Below, piece by piece: positions 8,237 through 14,236 of a stretch of DNA of 14,236 nucleotides (positions within the stretch are counted from its first letter, which is position 1; each line of letters begins with the position of its first letter). The notes below the pieces were generated by a model. The model searched no databases, had not been told where the DNA came from, and saw only the letters and a program-made list of their open reading frames with translations. Position numbers and translations under genes: made by a program. This DNA is from JBAZTO01 sp041661865. GTDB lineage: Bacteria > Planctomycetota > Phycisphaerae > SM23-33. The stretch lies in the NCBI GenBank assembly GCA_041661865.1, contig JBAZTO010000074.1, positions 1 through 14,236 of the forward strand, read 5' to 3'.

Positions 8237-8265
8237 AGAATACGTCGGCTGCGCGCAAAGTTCAA
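8237..8265 (-). promoter_or_regulatory. Candidate sigma70-type promoter for the heparinase-like gene
   Basis: On the minus strand TTGAAC (8260-8265) and TATTCT (8237-8242) are separated by exactly 17 bp, ending 46 nt before the ATG at 8190. Each hexamer matches four of six consensus positions. Placement and spacing are good, but the hexamers are only moderate. Confidence 0.35.
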
Positions 8266-8351
8266 GGCTCGCTCCGAAAGTGTGATCCTGCCTTTCAATA
8301 GGCCCAACAGACGCCCTTGTCGTCCCTGTGGTTGCAAAGGCGGGAAATTGG

Positions 8352-8405
8352 TATAGTGGCAGCCGATGAGCCTGCATCCCCGCCCTTGCGGACGCAGGGC
8401 AGGGG
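8352..8405 (+). promoter_or_regulatory. pilT-like gene leader: possible -10 and an imperfect hairpin
   Basis: TATAGT at 8352-8357 resembles a -10 element. The best upstream hexamer, TTGCAA (8332-8337), is only 14 bp away, so the promoter is uncertain. Between it and the start codon at 8434, bases 8378-8405 can fold into a GC-rich hairpin: CCCC, a 2-base mismatch, CCTTGC, loop GGAC, then GCAGGG, CA, GGGG. It ends 28 nt before the ATG. It could be a 5'-leader structure or a stray REP-like palindrome; there is no T-tract. Confidence 0.35.
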
Positions 8406-8433
8406 ACGCCCAACCCAGCGAAGGATGGTCACT

Positions 8434-9474
8434 ATGGAAGGCAGCCAGATCGGCCAGTATATCGCCGCCGCACGCAGCAAGAACGCCAGCGACGTCCACG
8501 TCGTTGCCGGCGCGCCGGTGCTCTTTCGCATCGGCAAGCAGCTCGTCCCGGGCGGCAAGGACAAGCTCACGCCCGAGATGAGCGAGGAGCTGGTCTTCGG
8601 GTTGCTCAACCCGGCCCAGCAGAAGCTCTTCATGGAGCGGCTGGACTTTGACCTTATGGCCGCCGATTCCAGCGGGCGCTACCGCGTCAACATTTCCTAC
8701 AACGACGGGGCCGTCGGCGCCGTCATCCGCATCCTGCCCGAAGAGCCCCGCAGCCTGGACGAACTCCGCCTGCCGCCGGTGGTCAAATACCTCGCGAGCA
8801 TGACCAAGGGCATCGTCCTGATTACCGGCTCGACCAGCCAGGGCAAGACCACCACGATGTCGGCCATGATCAGCGAGATCAACACCTACCAGCGCAAGCA
8901 CATCATCACCATCGAGGACCCCATCGAAACGGTACACTCCAACAAGAAGGGCATTGTCCGTCAGCGCGAGGTCGGAAGGGACACCAAATCTTTCGCGGCG
9001 GGCCTGCGGGCGGCGCTGCGGCAGGATCCCGACGTGATCGCCATCGGCGAGATGCGCGACTACGAGACCATCCGCATCGCCCTGACAGCCGCCGAGACCG
9101 GCGTGCTGGTGCTCTCGACCCTGCACGTGATCTCCATCGACAAGATGATCGAGCGCCTGCTCAGCTACGCCCCGCCCGAGGAGGAAAACCATGTGCGATA
9201 CCTGCTGGCCGGCGCGTTGCAGGGCGTCATTCACCAGGAGCTTGTCCCGGCCATCAATGGCGGCAAGCGGGTGGCGATGGAGGTTCTGGTGGCCACCGAC
9301 GCAGCCAAGAACGTCATTCGCAACCGCGGCAGCTTCTTCCTGCGCAACATCATCGCCACCGGCTCGAAGTATGGCATGCTGACGATGAGCCAGTCGATCA
9401 CGGCGCTGCTGGAGGAAAAGGCCATCACCGCCGAAGTGGCCGAGAACGTGATGGCCAACTACTCCCAGGCCTGA
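8434..9474 (+). CDS. PilT-like type IV pilus secretion ATPase
   Basis: The product has 346 residues, the normal PilT length. An N-terminal PAS-like region (about 1-100, with ASDVHVVAGAPVLFRI) precedes the ATPase core. Walker A is GSTSQGKT (132-139). The Asp box is ITIEDPIETVH (158-168) and Walker B is DPDVIAIGEMRD (198-209), with Glu206 the likely catalytic base. The His box is STLHV (228-232). A C-terminal IATGSKYGMLTMSQS (307-321) matches the PilT tail pattern. PilT drives pilus retraction from the inner face of the membrane. The usual AIRNLIREGK-type motif is degenerate here (AKNVIRNRGSFFLRNII), and the Walker A loop differs from the common GPTGSGKS, so it may be a PilT paralogue with another role. 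The ATG at 8434 has AAGGA at 8421-8425, 8 nt upstream; the ATG at 8425 lacks this. No other pilus genes are nearby. Confidence 0.88.
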   Translation: MEGSQIGQYIAAARSKNASDVHVVAGAPVLFRIGKQLVPGGKDKLTPEMSEELVFGLLNPAQQKLFMERLDFDLMAADSSGRYRVNISYNDGAVGAVIRILPEEPRSLDELRLPPVVKYLASMTKGIVLITGSTSQGKTTTMSAMISEINTYQRKHIITIEDPIETVHSNKKGIVRQREVGRDTKSFAAGLRAALRQDPDVIAIGEMRDYETIRIALTAAETGVLVLSTLHVISIDKMIERLLSYAPPEEENHVRYLLAGALQGVIHQELVPAINGGKRVAMEVLVATDAAKNVIRNRGSFFLRNIIATGSKYGMLTMSQSITALLEEKAITAEVAENVMANYSQA

Positions 9475-9503
9475 CGGGAAGGAGGCGGAAGTCAGGAGCC
9501 AGT

Positions 9504-9587
9504 GGTCGGTAGTCAGTAGCCCGTAGCCGGTAGTCAGGTAAACGCGGCTTTCGACACAGGCTACTGACAACCGACTACCGGCTACCT
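9504..9587. repeat. GTAGTC/GTAGCC repeat cluster with two crossed inverted repeats
   Basis: CGGTAGTCAG-type words recur with a 21-bp period (9507 and 9528). Two perfect inverted pairs are present: GTCAGTAGCC at 9512-9521 with GGCTACTGAC at 9559-9568, and GTAGCCGGTAGTC at 9523-9535 with GACTACCGGCTAC at 9573-9585. The order is A, B, A', B', so both stems cannot nest in a simple hairpin; they could form alternative stems or a pseudoknot-like fold. The cluster sits between the convergent ends of the pilT-like gene and nifJ. Similar GTAGTC words are scattered as intergenic repeats in some bacterial genomes (recalled, not checked). Confidence 0.7.
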
Positions 9588-9600
9588 TCTTCACCAACAG

Positions 9601-9634
9601 AAAAGCGGAGCGACCCGAGATGGATCGCTCCGCT
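9601..9634 (-). terminator. Intrinsic terminator of the pyruvate:ferredoxin oxidoreductase gene
   Basis: A perfect 10-bp stem, AGCGGAGCGA (9604-9613) and TCGCTCCGCT (9625-9634), has an 11-nt loop. Read on the minus strand it is followed by a short T-run (TTTTCTGTT, including the last paired base). It begins 26 nt after the stop codon at 9661. The plus side has no T-run, so it mainly serves the minus-strand gene. Confidence 0.85.
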
Positions 9635-9660
9635 GTCGTTGCTGCTTAAACTGAACCGGC

Positions 9661-12600
9661 TCAGGACTGTTGGGCCGGCTTGGATGCCAGGGGTTGCATG
9701 GCGGCCATCTGCTGATAAGTGTGCCACCGTGAACTGACGTCTTTCTGGCCCAACTCGATGAGGCGCTGGGCCTCGGCCGGGTTGGACTTGGCAAGCATCT
9801 TGAATCGCGTTTCGCTGTAGGCGTAATCCTTGTAGGAGACGCTGGGCTCCTTGGAGTCCAGTTGCAGGGGGTTCTTGCCTTCCGCGGCCAGGCGCGGGTC
9901 GAAGCGATACAACGGCCAGGCGCCGCTATTGACCGCCAGCTTCTGCTGCTCGAAGCCCGCTTCCATCTGGATGCCGTGGGCGATGCAGTGGCTGTAGGCG
10001 ATAATCAGGCTGGGGCCGGGGTAGGCCTCGGCCTCGGCAAAGGCCCGGACGGCCTGCGCGTCGGAGGCGCCCATCGCGATCTGGGCGACATAGATCGTGC
10101 CGTAGCCCATGGCGATCATGCCCAGATCCTTCTTGGGGACATTCTTCCCGCCGGCGGCGAACTTGGCCACCGCGCCGCGCATCGTCGCCTTGGAGCACTG
10201 CCCGCCGGTGTTGGAGTACACCTGCGTGTCGAGCACCAGGATGTTGATGTCGCGACCGCTGGCCAGCACGTGGTCCAGCCCGCCGTAACCGATGTCATAC
10301 GCCCAGCCGTCGCCGCCGACGGCCCAGACGCTCCTGCGGACCAGCGAAGGGGCCAGGCTCAGCAATTGGGCGGCGCGGGGGCTCTTGATGGCCTTGAGCT
10401 TGCCGGTCAGTTCCGCCACTCGCTGCCGTTGGGCGGCGATGCCGGCCTCGCTGCTCTGGTCGGCCGAGAGAAGGGCCTCGGCCAGGTCGGCGCCGATCTG
10501 CGACTTGAGTTCGCCGACCAGCTCGGCGGCGAATTCCCGCTGCTTGTCCAGCGTCAGGCGGAAGCCGAAGCTGAATTCGGCGTTGTCCTCGAACAGCGAG
10601 TTGCACCAGGCCGGGCCGCGCCCGTCGCTGTTGGTGCAGTAGGGGGTCGTCGGCAGATTGCCGCCGTAGATGCTCGAGCAGCCGGTGGCGTTGCCGATCA
10701 GGGCCCGGTCGCCGAAGAGCTGGGTCAGCAGCTTGACGTACTGCGTCTCGCCGCAGCCCGAGCAGGCGCCGCTGTACTCAAAGAGCGGGCGAAGCAACTG
10801 GCTGCCCTTGACCGTCCCGACCTTGATCTTGGAGCGGTCGGGGTCGGGCAGCGACATGAAGAACTCGAAGTTTTCCCGCTCGCTCTCGCGCAGCGGCGGC
10901 TGGAAGGCCATGTTGATGGCCCGCTTGCTGGGATCGAGCTTGTTCTTGGCCGGGCAGACGCGGACGCACAGGCTGCAACCGGTGCAGTCTTCCGGGGCGA
11001 CCTGGACGGTCCACTTCTGGCCCTTGAACTCGCCCTTGGCCTCGGCCGACTTGAAGGTCTTGGGCGCCTTGGCCAGCAGGGCCGGATCGTACACCTTGGT
11101 GCGGATCGTGGCATGCGGGCAGGAAATGGAGCACTTGCCGCACTGGATGCACACTTCCGAATCCCAGACGGGGATTTCCAGCGCGATGTTGCGCTTTTCC
11201 CACTGCGTGGTGCCCGTCGGCCAGGTGCCGTCGTCGGGCATGGCGCTGACGGGGATATCGTTGCCGCAGCCGGCCATGATGGCGGCCGAGACCTTCTTGA
11301 CGAACTCGGGCGCCTGGGCGGAAACCACCGGAGGCTTTTCCATCTTGCTGGTGGCCTTGGCGGGCACGTCGATCTTGTTGAGGTTGGCAATGGCCTGATC
11401 GACGGCCTTGTAGTTCTGCTGAACGACGTTGTCGCCCTTGGCGCCGTAGGTCTTCTTGATGGCGGTCTTGATGGCCGCGATCGCCTCGTCCTGCGGCAGA
11501 ATGTTCGAGAGGTAGAAGAAGCAGGTCTGCATGATCGTGTTGATGCGCCCGCCCATGCCGGTGGCCTTGGCCACTTCGTAGGCGTTGATCACGTAGAACT
11601 TGAGCTTCTTGTCGATGATCTGCTGCTGAACGGTGCGGGGCATCTTGTCCCACACTTCGCCGGTCGGATAGGGCGCGTTGAGCAGGAAGGTCGCGCCGGG
11701 GACGGCTTCCTTGAGCATGTCATACCGCTCCAGGAAGGAGAAGGTATGGCAGGCCACGAAATTGGCGTGGTTGATCAGGTAGGTCGAGTGGATGGGCCGG
11801 GGGCCGAACCGCAGGTGGCTGACCGTGATCGCGCCGGACTTCTTGGAGTCGTAGACGAAGTAGCCCTGGGCGAAGTTGGGCGTTTCCTCGCCGATGATCT
11901 TGATGGAGTTTTTGTTGGCGCCCACGGTGCCGTCGCTGCCCAGGCCGTAGAACATGGCGCGGACGACGTCGTCGGTCTCGGTGTTGAACGAGGCGTCATA
12001 GGCCAGGCTGGTGTGGCAGACATCGTCGTTGATGCCGACCGTGAAATGGTTGGCGCACTTGCCGCCGGCGAGGTTGTCGAAGACCGACTTGACCATCGCG
12101 GGGGTGAATTCCTTGCTGCTCAGGCCGTAGCGGCCGCCGACGATCTTGATGCCGCCGACCCGGCCGGTCTCGACCAGGGCACTGACACAGTCCAGGTACA
12201 GCGGCTCGCCGCCGGCGCCGGGCTCCTTGGTGCGGTCGAGGACGGCGATGGACTTGACGCTCTTGGGCAGTGCAGCCGCGAAGGCCTGGACGTTGAAGGG
12301 GCGGTAGAGGTGGACCTTGACGATGCCGACCTTCTGGCCCTTGGCGGTCAGGTGCTCGACGGCCTCGTGGGCGGCCTCGGCGCCGCTGCCCATCAGCACG
12401 ATGACATGCTCGGCATCGGCGGCGCCGTAATAGTCGAACAGGTGATACTGCCGGCCGGTGAGCTTGGCGAACTTGTCCATCTGCTTCTGCACGATGTCCG
12501 GGCAGGCGTTGTAGTACTTGTTGACCGTCTCGCGGCCCTGGAAGTACACGTCGGGGTTCTGGCTGGTGCCGCGGATGACGGGGCGGTCGGGCGAGAGGGC

Positions 12601-13218
12601 GCGGGCGCGGTGCGCCATCACCAGGTTGTCATCGACCATGGCCCGCAGGTCATCCTCGGTGAGCATCTCGATCTTGCCCACTTCGTGGCTGGTGCGGAAG
12701 CCGTCGAAGAAGTGCAGGAATGGGATGCGCGATTCGAGCGTGGCGGCGGTGGAAATCAGCGCCAGGTCATGGGCCTCCTGGCCGGAGTTAGAGCACATCA
12801 TCGCGAAGCCCGTCTGACGGACGGCCATCACGTCGCTGTGGTCGCCGAAGATGGACAGGGCCTGGGCGGCCAGCGAACGGGCCGTCACGTGGAAGACGGT
12901 GCTGGTCAGTTCACCGGCGATCTTGTACATCGTCGGGATCATCAGCAGCAGGCCCTGGCTGGCGGTGAAGGTGGTGGTCAGCGAGCCGGTCTGAAGCGCG
13001 CCGTGAACGGCGGCCGAGGCGCCGCCTTCGCTCTGCATCTCCGCCACGAGCGGCACCGTGCCCCAGATATTCTTCTGGCCGGCAGCCGTCCAGTCGTCAC
13101 TGTGCTCGCCCATGTTGCTGGAGGGCGTGATCGGATAGATCGCGATAACTTCGCTCACCTTGTGCGCTACGTGTGCCACGGCCTCGTTGCCGTCCATCAT
13201 CTTCATGCGTCTTGCCAT
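9661..13218 (-). CDS. nifJ: Pyruvate:ferredoxin (flavodoxin) oxidoreductase, single-chain
   Basis: The product has 1185 residues. It converts pyruvate and CoA to acetyl-CoA and CO2 with reduction of ferredoxin, in the cytoplasm. All functional residues are visible. These are the substrate-site residues Thr31 (YPITP), Glu64 and Arg114; a ferredoxin-like domain with Cys690/693/696/700 (CIQCGKCSISCP) and Cys745/748/751/755 (CTGCSLCVRVCP); and the proximal cluster with Cys819, Cys822, Cys847 and Cys1078. The TPP site has GDGWAYDIG (969-977) and DTQVYSNTGGQ (997-1007, Asn1003). From recalled numbering of the Desulfovibrio enzyme, the first three positions coincide and the later ones are offset by 7. 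The protein is about 45 residues shorter than that enzyme, ending near PAQQS, so it probably lacks the C-terminal oxygen-protection extension. GGAAGG at 13224-13229, 5 nt before the ATG, fixes the start. It is a monocistronic unit with its own terminator. It indicates anaerobic or microaerobic pyruvate metabolism. Confidence 0.97.
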   Translation of the reverse strand: MARRMKMMDGNEAVAHVAHKVSEVIAIYPITPSSNMGEHSDDWTAAGQKNIWGTVPLVAEMQSEGGASAAVHGALQTGSLTTTFTASQGLLLMIPTMYKIAGELTSTVFHVTARSLAAQALSIFGDHSDVMAVRQTGFAMMCSNSGQEAHDLALISTAATLESRIPFLHFFDGFRTSHEVGKIEMLTEDDLRAMVDDNLVMAHRARALSPDRPVIRGTSQNPDVYFQGRETVNKYYNACPDIVQKQMDKFAKLTGRQYHLFDYYGAADAEHVIVLMGSGAEAAHEAVEHLTAKGQKVGIVKVHLYRPFNVQAFAAALPKSVKSIAVLDRTKEPGAGGEPLYLDCVSALVETGRVGGIKIVGGRYGLSSKEFTPAMVKSVFDNLAGGKCANHFTVGINDDVCHTSLAYDASFNTETDDVVRAMFYGLGSDGTVGANKNSIKIIGEETPNFAQGYFVYDSKKSGAITVSHLRFGPRPIHSTYLINHANFVACHTFSFLERYDMLKEAVPGATFLLNAPYPTGEVWDKMPRTVQQQIIDKKLKFYVINAYEVAKATGMGGRINTIMQTCFFYLSNILPQDEAIAAIKTAIKKTYGAKGDNVVQQNYKAVDQAIANLNKIDVPAKATSKMEKPPVVSAQAPEFVKKVSAAIMAGCGNDIPVSAMPDDGTWPTGTTQWEKRNIALEIPVWDSEVCIQCGKCSISCPHATIRTKVYDPALLAKAPKTFKSAEAKGEFKGQKWTVQVAPEDCTGCSLCVRVCPAKNKLDPSKRAINMAFQPPLRESERENFEFFMSLPDPDRSKIKVGTVKGSQLLRPLFEYSGACSGCGETQYVKLLTQLFGDRALIGNATGCSSIYGGNLPTTPYCTNSDGRGPAWCNSLFEDNAEFSFGFRLTLDKQREFAAELVGELKSQIGADLAEALLSADQSSEAGIAAQRQRVAELTGKLKAIKSPRAAQLLSLAPSLVRRSVWAVGGDGWAYDIGYGGLDHVLASGRDINILVLDTQVYSNTGGQCSKATMRGAVAKFAAGGKNVPKKDLGMIAMGYGTIYVAQIAMGASDAQAVRAFAEAEAYPGPSLIIAYSHCIAHGIQMEAGFEQQKLAVNSGAWPLYRFDPRLAAEGKNPLQLDSKEPSVSYKDYAYSETRFKMLAKSNPAEAQRLIELGQKDVSSRWHTYQQMAAMQPLASKPAQQS

Positions 13219-13394
13219 GTTTACCTTCCTTTGGCTGGTCTCAAAAAAAACTCGAATGACTTACCGCCGTAAACCTTTGAGCGGGAGCTACAGGGTTGCT
13301 GCCTTGGGGGCTTCAACGGAAAGGGCCATTATGCGCCCGACGCGAGCCCAATGCAACGACAAATCCCGACGCCCGGACCCCGAAATCATCCCTC
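13219..13394. other. nifJ upstream region, no clear promoter
   Basis: This stretch includes the nifJ ribosome binding site (13224-13229), an A8/T8 tract (13243-13250) and a weak TTAC-CGCC-GTAA palindrome near 13261. I could not find a convincing -35/-10 pair. I see no gene. Confidence 0.4.
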
Positions 13395-13569
13395 AATACA
13401 TACAGGCAGGCCCGAAGGGCCGCAGGATGGTAGGCTTGCCGCAGTCGGGGCACGGCCAGGGCAGGCCAATACATAGAGGCCCGAAGGGCCGCAGGATGGT
13501 AGGCTTGCCGCAGTCGGGCCACGGCCAGGGCAGGCCAATACATACAGGCCCGAAGGGCCGCAGGATGTT
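13395..13569. repeat. Tandem array of about 70-bp palindromic (REP-like) units, 2 full plus 1 partial
   Basis: Unit 1 is 13395-13467 (73 bp), unit 2 is 13468-13536 (69 bp) and unit 3 is a 33-bp partial at 13537-13569 that breaks off after GCAGGATG. Each starts AATACATA, continues to the perfect palindrome GGCCC-GAA-GGGCC (13409-13421, 13478-13490, 13547-13559) and GCAGGATGGTAGGCTTGCCG, and ends GGCCAGGGCAGGCC. Unit 1 carries a 4-bp duplication (AGGC) before the palindrome. Units are otherwise nearly identical. The array lies between the divergent end of nifJ and the transposase-like gene. Confidence 0.9.
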
Positions 13570-13571
13570 AG

Positions 13572-13591
13572 CCGGCGGCGTGAGCCGCCGG
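13572..13591. repeat. Perfect hairpin, 8-bp arms
   Basis: CCGGCGGC, loop GTGA, GCCGCCGG. It directly replaces the continuation of the third, partial repeat unit, as if a different palindrome were joined to the array. There is no T-tract, so it is unlikely to be a terminator. Confidence 0.85.
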
Positions 13592-13614
13592 GAGAGGGCG
13601 GGGCGTTGATGTAA

Positions 13615-13627
13615 ACCCCGCAGGGGT
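13615..13627. repeat. Short palindrome near the transposase-like gene stop
   Basis: ACCCC-GCA-GGGGT, 17 bp past the stop of the Y1 transposase-like gene. Small GC-rich hairpins at this position could mark an element end or a target sequence. It has no T-run on the minus strand. Confidence 0.6.
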
Positions 13628-13643
13628 GTCGGAAGAAGCTCGA

Positions 13644-14087
13644 CTACGCGAGGTACTTTTCGTCAAAAATGATCCCATGACTCTTCAGGAGCCAGATCAT
13701 CTCGTCGGTGAAAGTGGTCTTTTTGTGATGCTCCTGCTGGTTCCGCACATATCTGAGCAGATTGGGAAGCACTGACGGGGAAACGCTGAATGCGGAATAG
13801 CCTTCCTGCCAACTGAACGTTTTCATGTCCGGCAGCGTGTCATGAATCCAGTTTGTGCAGTTGGCTTTCAGATCTCTAAGTGAGTCGGCGATGGCCAAGG
13901 TGGGAGGGATCTCCGCCACGATGTGAACATGATCTTCTGGGCCATTGATGAGGACCGGGTGTCCGCCTTGTCGCCGAATCATGCCGGCGAGGAATTCGCA
14001 GATTCTGGGTCGCAGTGGGGCTGTCAGGAAGGGGCGACGTTCCTTTGTCCCGAAGACGATGTGGTATCTCAGGCTCGTGTAAGACAC
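13644..14087 (-). CDS. IS200/REP-associated Y1 transposase-like protein
   Basis: The product has 147 residues and spans the whole Y1_Tnp fold. The HUH metal-binding motif is EDHVHI (His53 and His55). The catalytic tyrosine is Tyr113 in LRYVRNQ, with Gln117 four residues on as in IS200/IS605 TnpA. FSWQEGYSAFSVS (91-103) and NQQEHHKK are family signatures. These enzymes nick single-stranded DNA at hairpins; members standing alone near REP palindromes are called RAYTs. The GTG at 14087 is chosen because GAGGGG (14094-14099) precedes it by 6 nt and it begins SYTSLRYHIVF, the usual family start. The frame is open to ATG 14153, but that would add 22 unusual residues over a palindrome. Base composition is less GC-rich than neighbouring genes, consistent with transfer. 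No tnpB or full IS ends were seen. Confidence 0.9.
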   Translation of the reverse strand: MSYTSLRYHIVFGTKERRPFLTAPLRPRICEFLAGMIRRQGGHPVLINGPEDHVHIVAEIPPTLAIADSLRDLKANCTNWIHDTLPDMKTFSWQEGYSAFSVSPSVLPNLLRYVRNQQEHHKKTTFTDEMIWLLKSHGIIFDEKYLA

Positions 14088-14112
14088 GGGGTTCCCCTCT
14101 TGTTTCCTGCGC

Positions 14113-14128
14113 CCCGCTATGTAGCGGG
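14113..14128. repeat. Perfect palindrome upstream of the Y1 transposase-like start
   Basis: CCCGCTA-TG-TAGCGGG, 7-bp arms with a 2-nt centre, 25 bp before the GTG start. It is a candidate recognition hairpin or a regulator of the transposase-like gene. Confidence 0.7.
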
Positions 14129-14236
14129 TTGTCAAGCCAACCGTCTCGGACAAGATGATTCTGTCAAACGCTGATCACGCGCAGCCTGCTATTCGGTCGT
14201 CCGCGATGCCGCTTGCGGAGATCATTTTGTCTTTTC
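14129..14236. other. Right edge, no gene recognised
   Basis: This contains a small CCGC-TT-GCGG palindrome at 14209-14218 and no supportable reading frame. It probably holds the upstream spacer of the transposase-like gene and the edge of the next locus. Confidence 0.4.

Noticed and set aside
8230..9597. Minus-strand open frame (455 codons) opposite the pilT-like gene
   Set aside because: It mirrors a gene with all PilT boxes, and it extends through the GTAGTC repeats at one end; no domain is visible.
9601..9634. Bidirectional terminator
   Set aside because: The strong hairpin has a T-run only on the minus strand; the plus side reads GTCGTTGCTG, so it is assigned to nifJ only.
9862..13272. 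Long open frame (about 1136 codons) antisense to nifJ
   Set aside because: It is the shadow of the real PFOR gene, caused by GC-rich codon bias; its product is low-complexity Gly/Ala/Val/Asp-rich and has no recognisable motif.
13395..13569. CRISPR array
   Set aside because: The whole unit, not a short repeat, is conserved; there are no variable spacers of regular size and no cas genes.
13160..13609. Open frame through the repeat array in plus orientation
   Set aside because: It is composed only of repeated repeat-unit translation (GPKGRRMVGLPQSG) joined to antisense nifJ start sequence; no ribosome site.

Overview
The window is GC-rich bacterial chromosome. Its mix of genes suggests a Planctomycetota-like bacterium with an anaerobic or facultative lifestyle: a very large CheB-CheR-PAS protein with a partner PAS kinase, a full-length pyruvate:ferredoxin oxidoreductase, a heparinase II/III-like lyase, a PilT-type ATPase, and a REP-type repeat cluster beside a transposase-like Y1 protein. 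The phylum is inferred from gene content and repeat style. No rRNA, tRNA or universal marker gene is present to settle it.

Layout: 1-60 is the first 20 codons of an IS5-like transposase running off the left edge, followed by the rest of that element's end and spacer to about 200. Three minus-strand signalling or envelope genes follow: a divergent GT4-like glycosyltransferase (202-1260), a PAS-PAS histidine kinase (1404-3071) and a CheB-CheR-PAS protein (3055-6048). The last two overlap by 17 bp and are almost certainly cotranscribed. Next is a heparinase II/III-family polysaccharide lyase (6349-8190, minus). It is divergent from a PilT-like ATPase (8434-9474, plus) across a 243-bp intergenic region with promoter-like signals and a hairpin. 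The pilT-like gene converges on a 1185-residue pyruvate:ferredoxin oxidoreductase (9661-13218, minus). The gap between them holds GTAGTC-type repeats and a good intrinsic terminator for the oxidoreductase.

The right end (13219-14236) is an accessory patch. It has a degenerate tandem array of about 70-bp GC-rich units with palindromes, two more hairpins, and an IS200/REP-associated tyrosine transposase-like gene (13644-14087, minus) with another perfect palindrome just upstream of its start.

How genes work together: the CheB-CheR-PAS protein and the kinase look like one signalling unit that in many bacteria is a single polypeptide and here is split between two overlapping genes. The metabolic genes (lyase, oxidoreductase) and the PilT-like gene look like independent single-gene units. 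I did not find a convincing unknown multi-gene system. The most unusual structures are the repeat array with its adjacent Y1 transposase, the crossed inverted repeats between pilT and nifJ, and the split CheBR/kinase pair.
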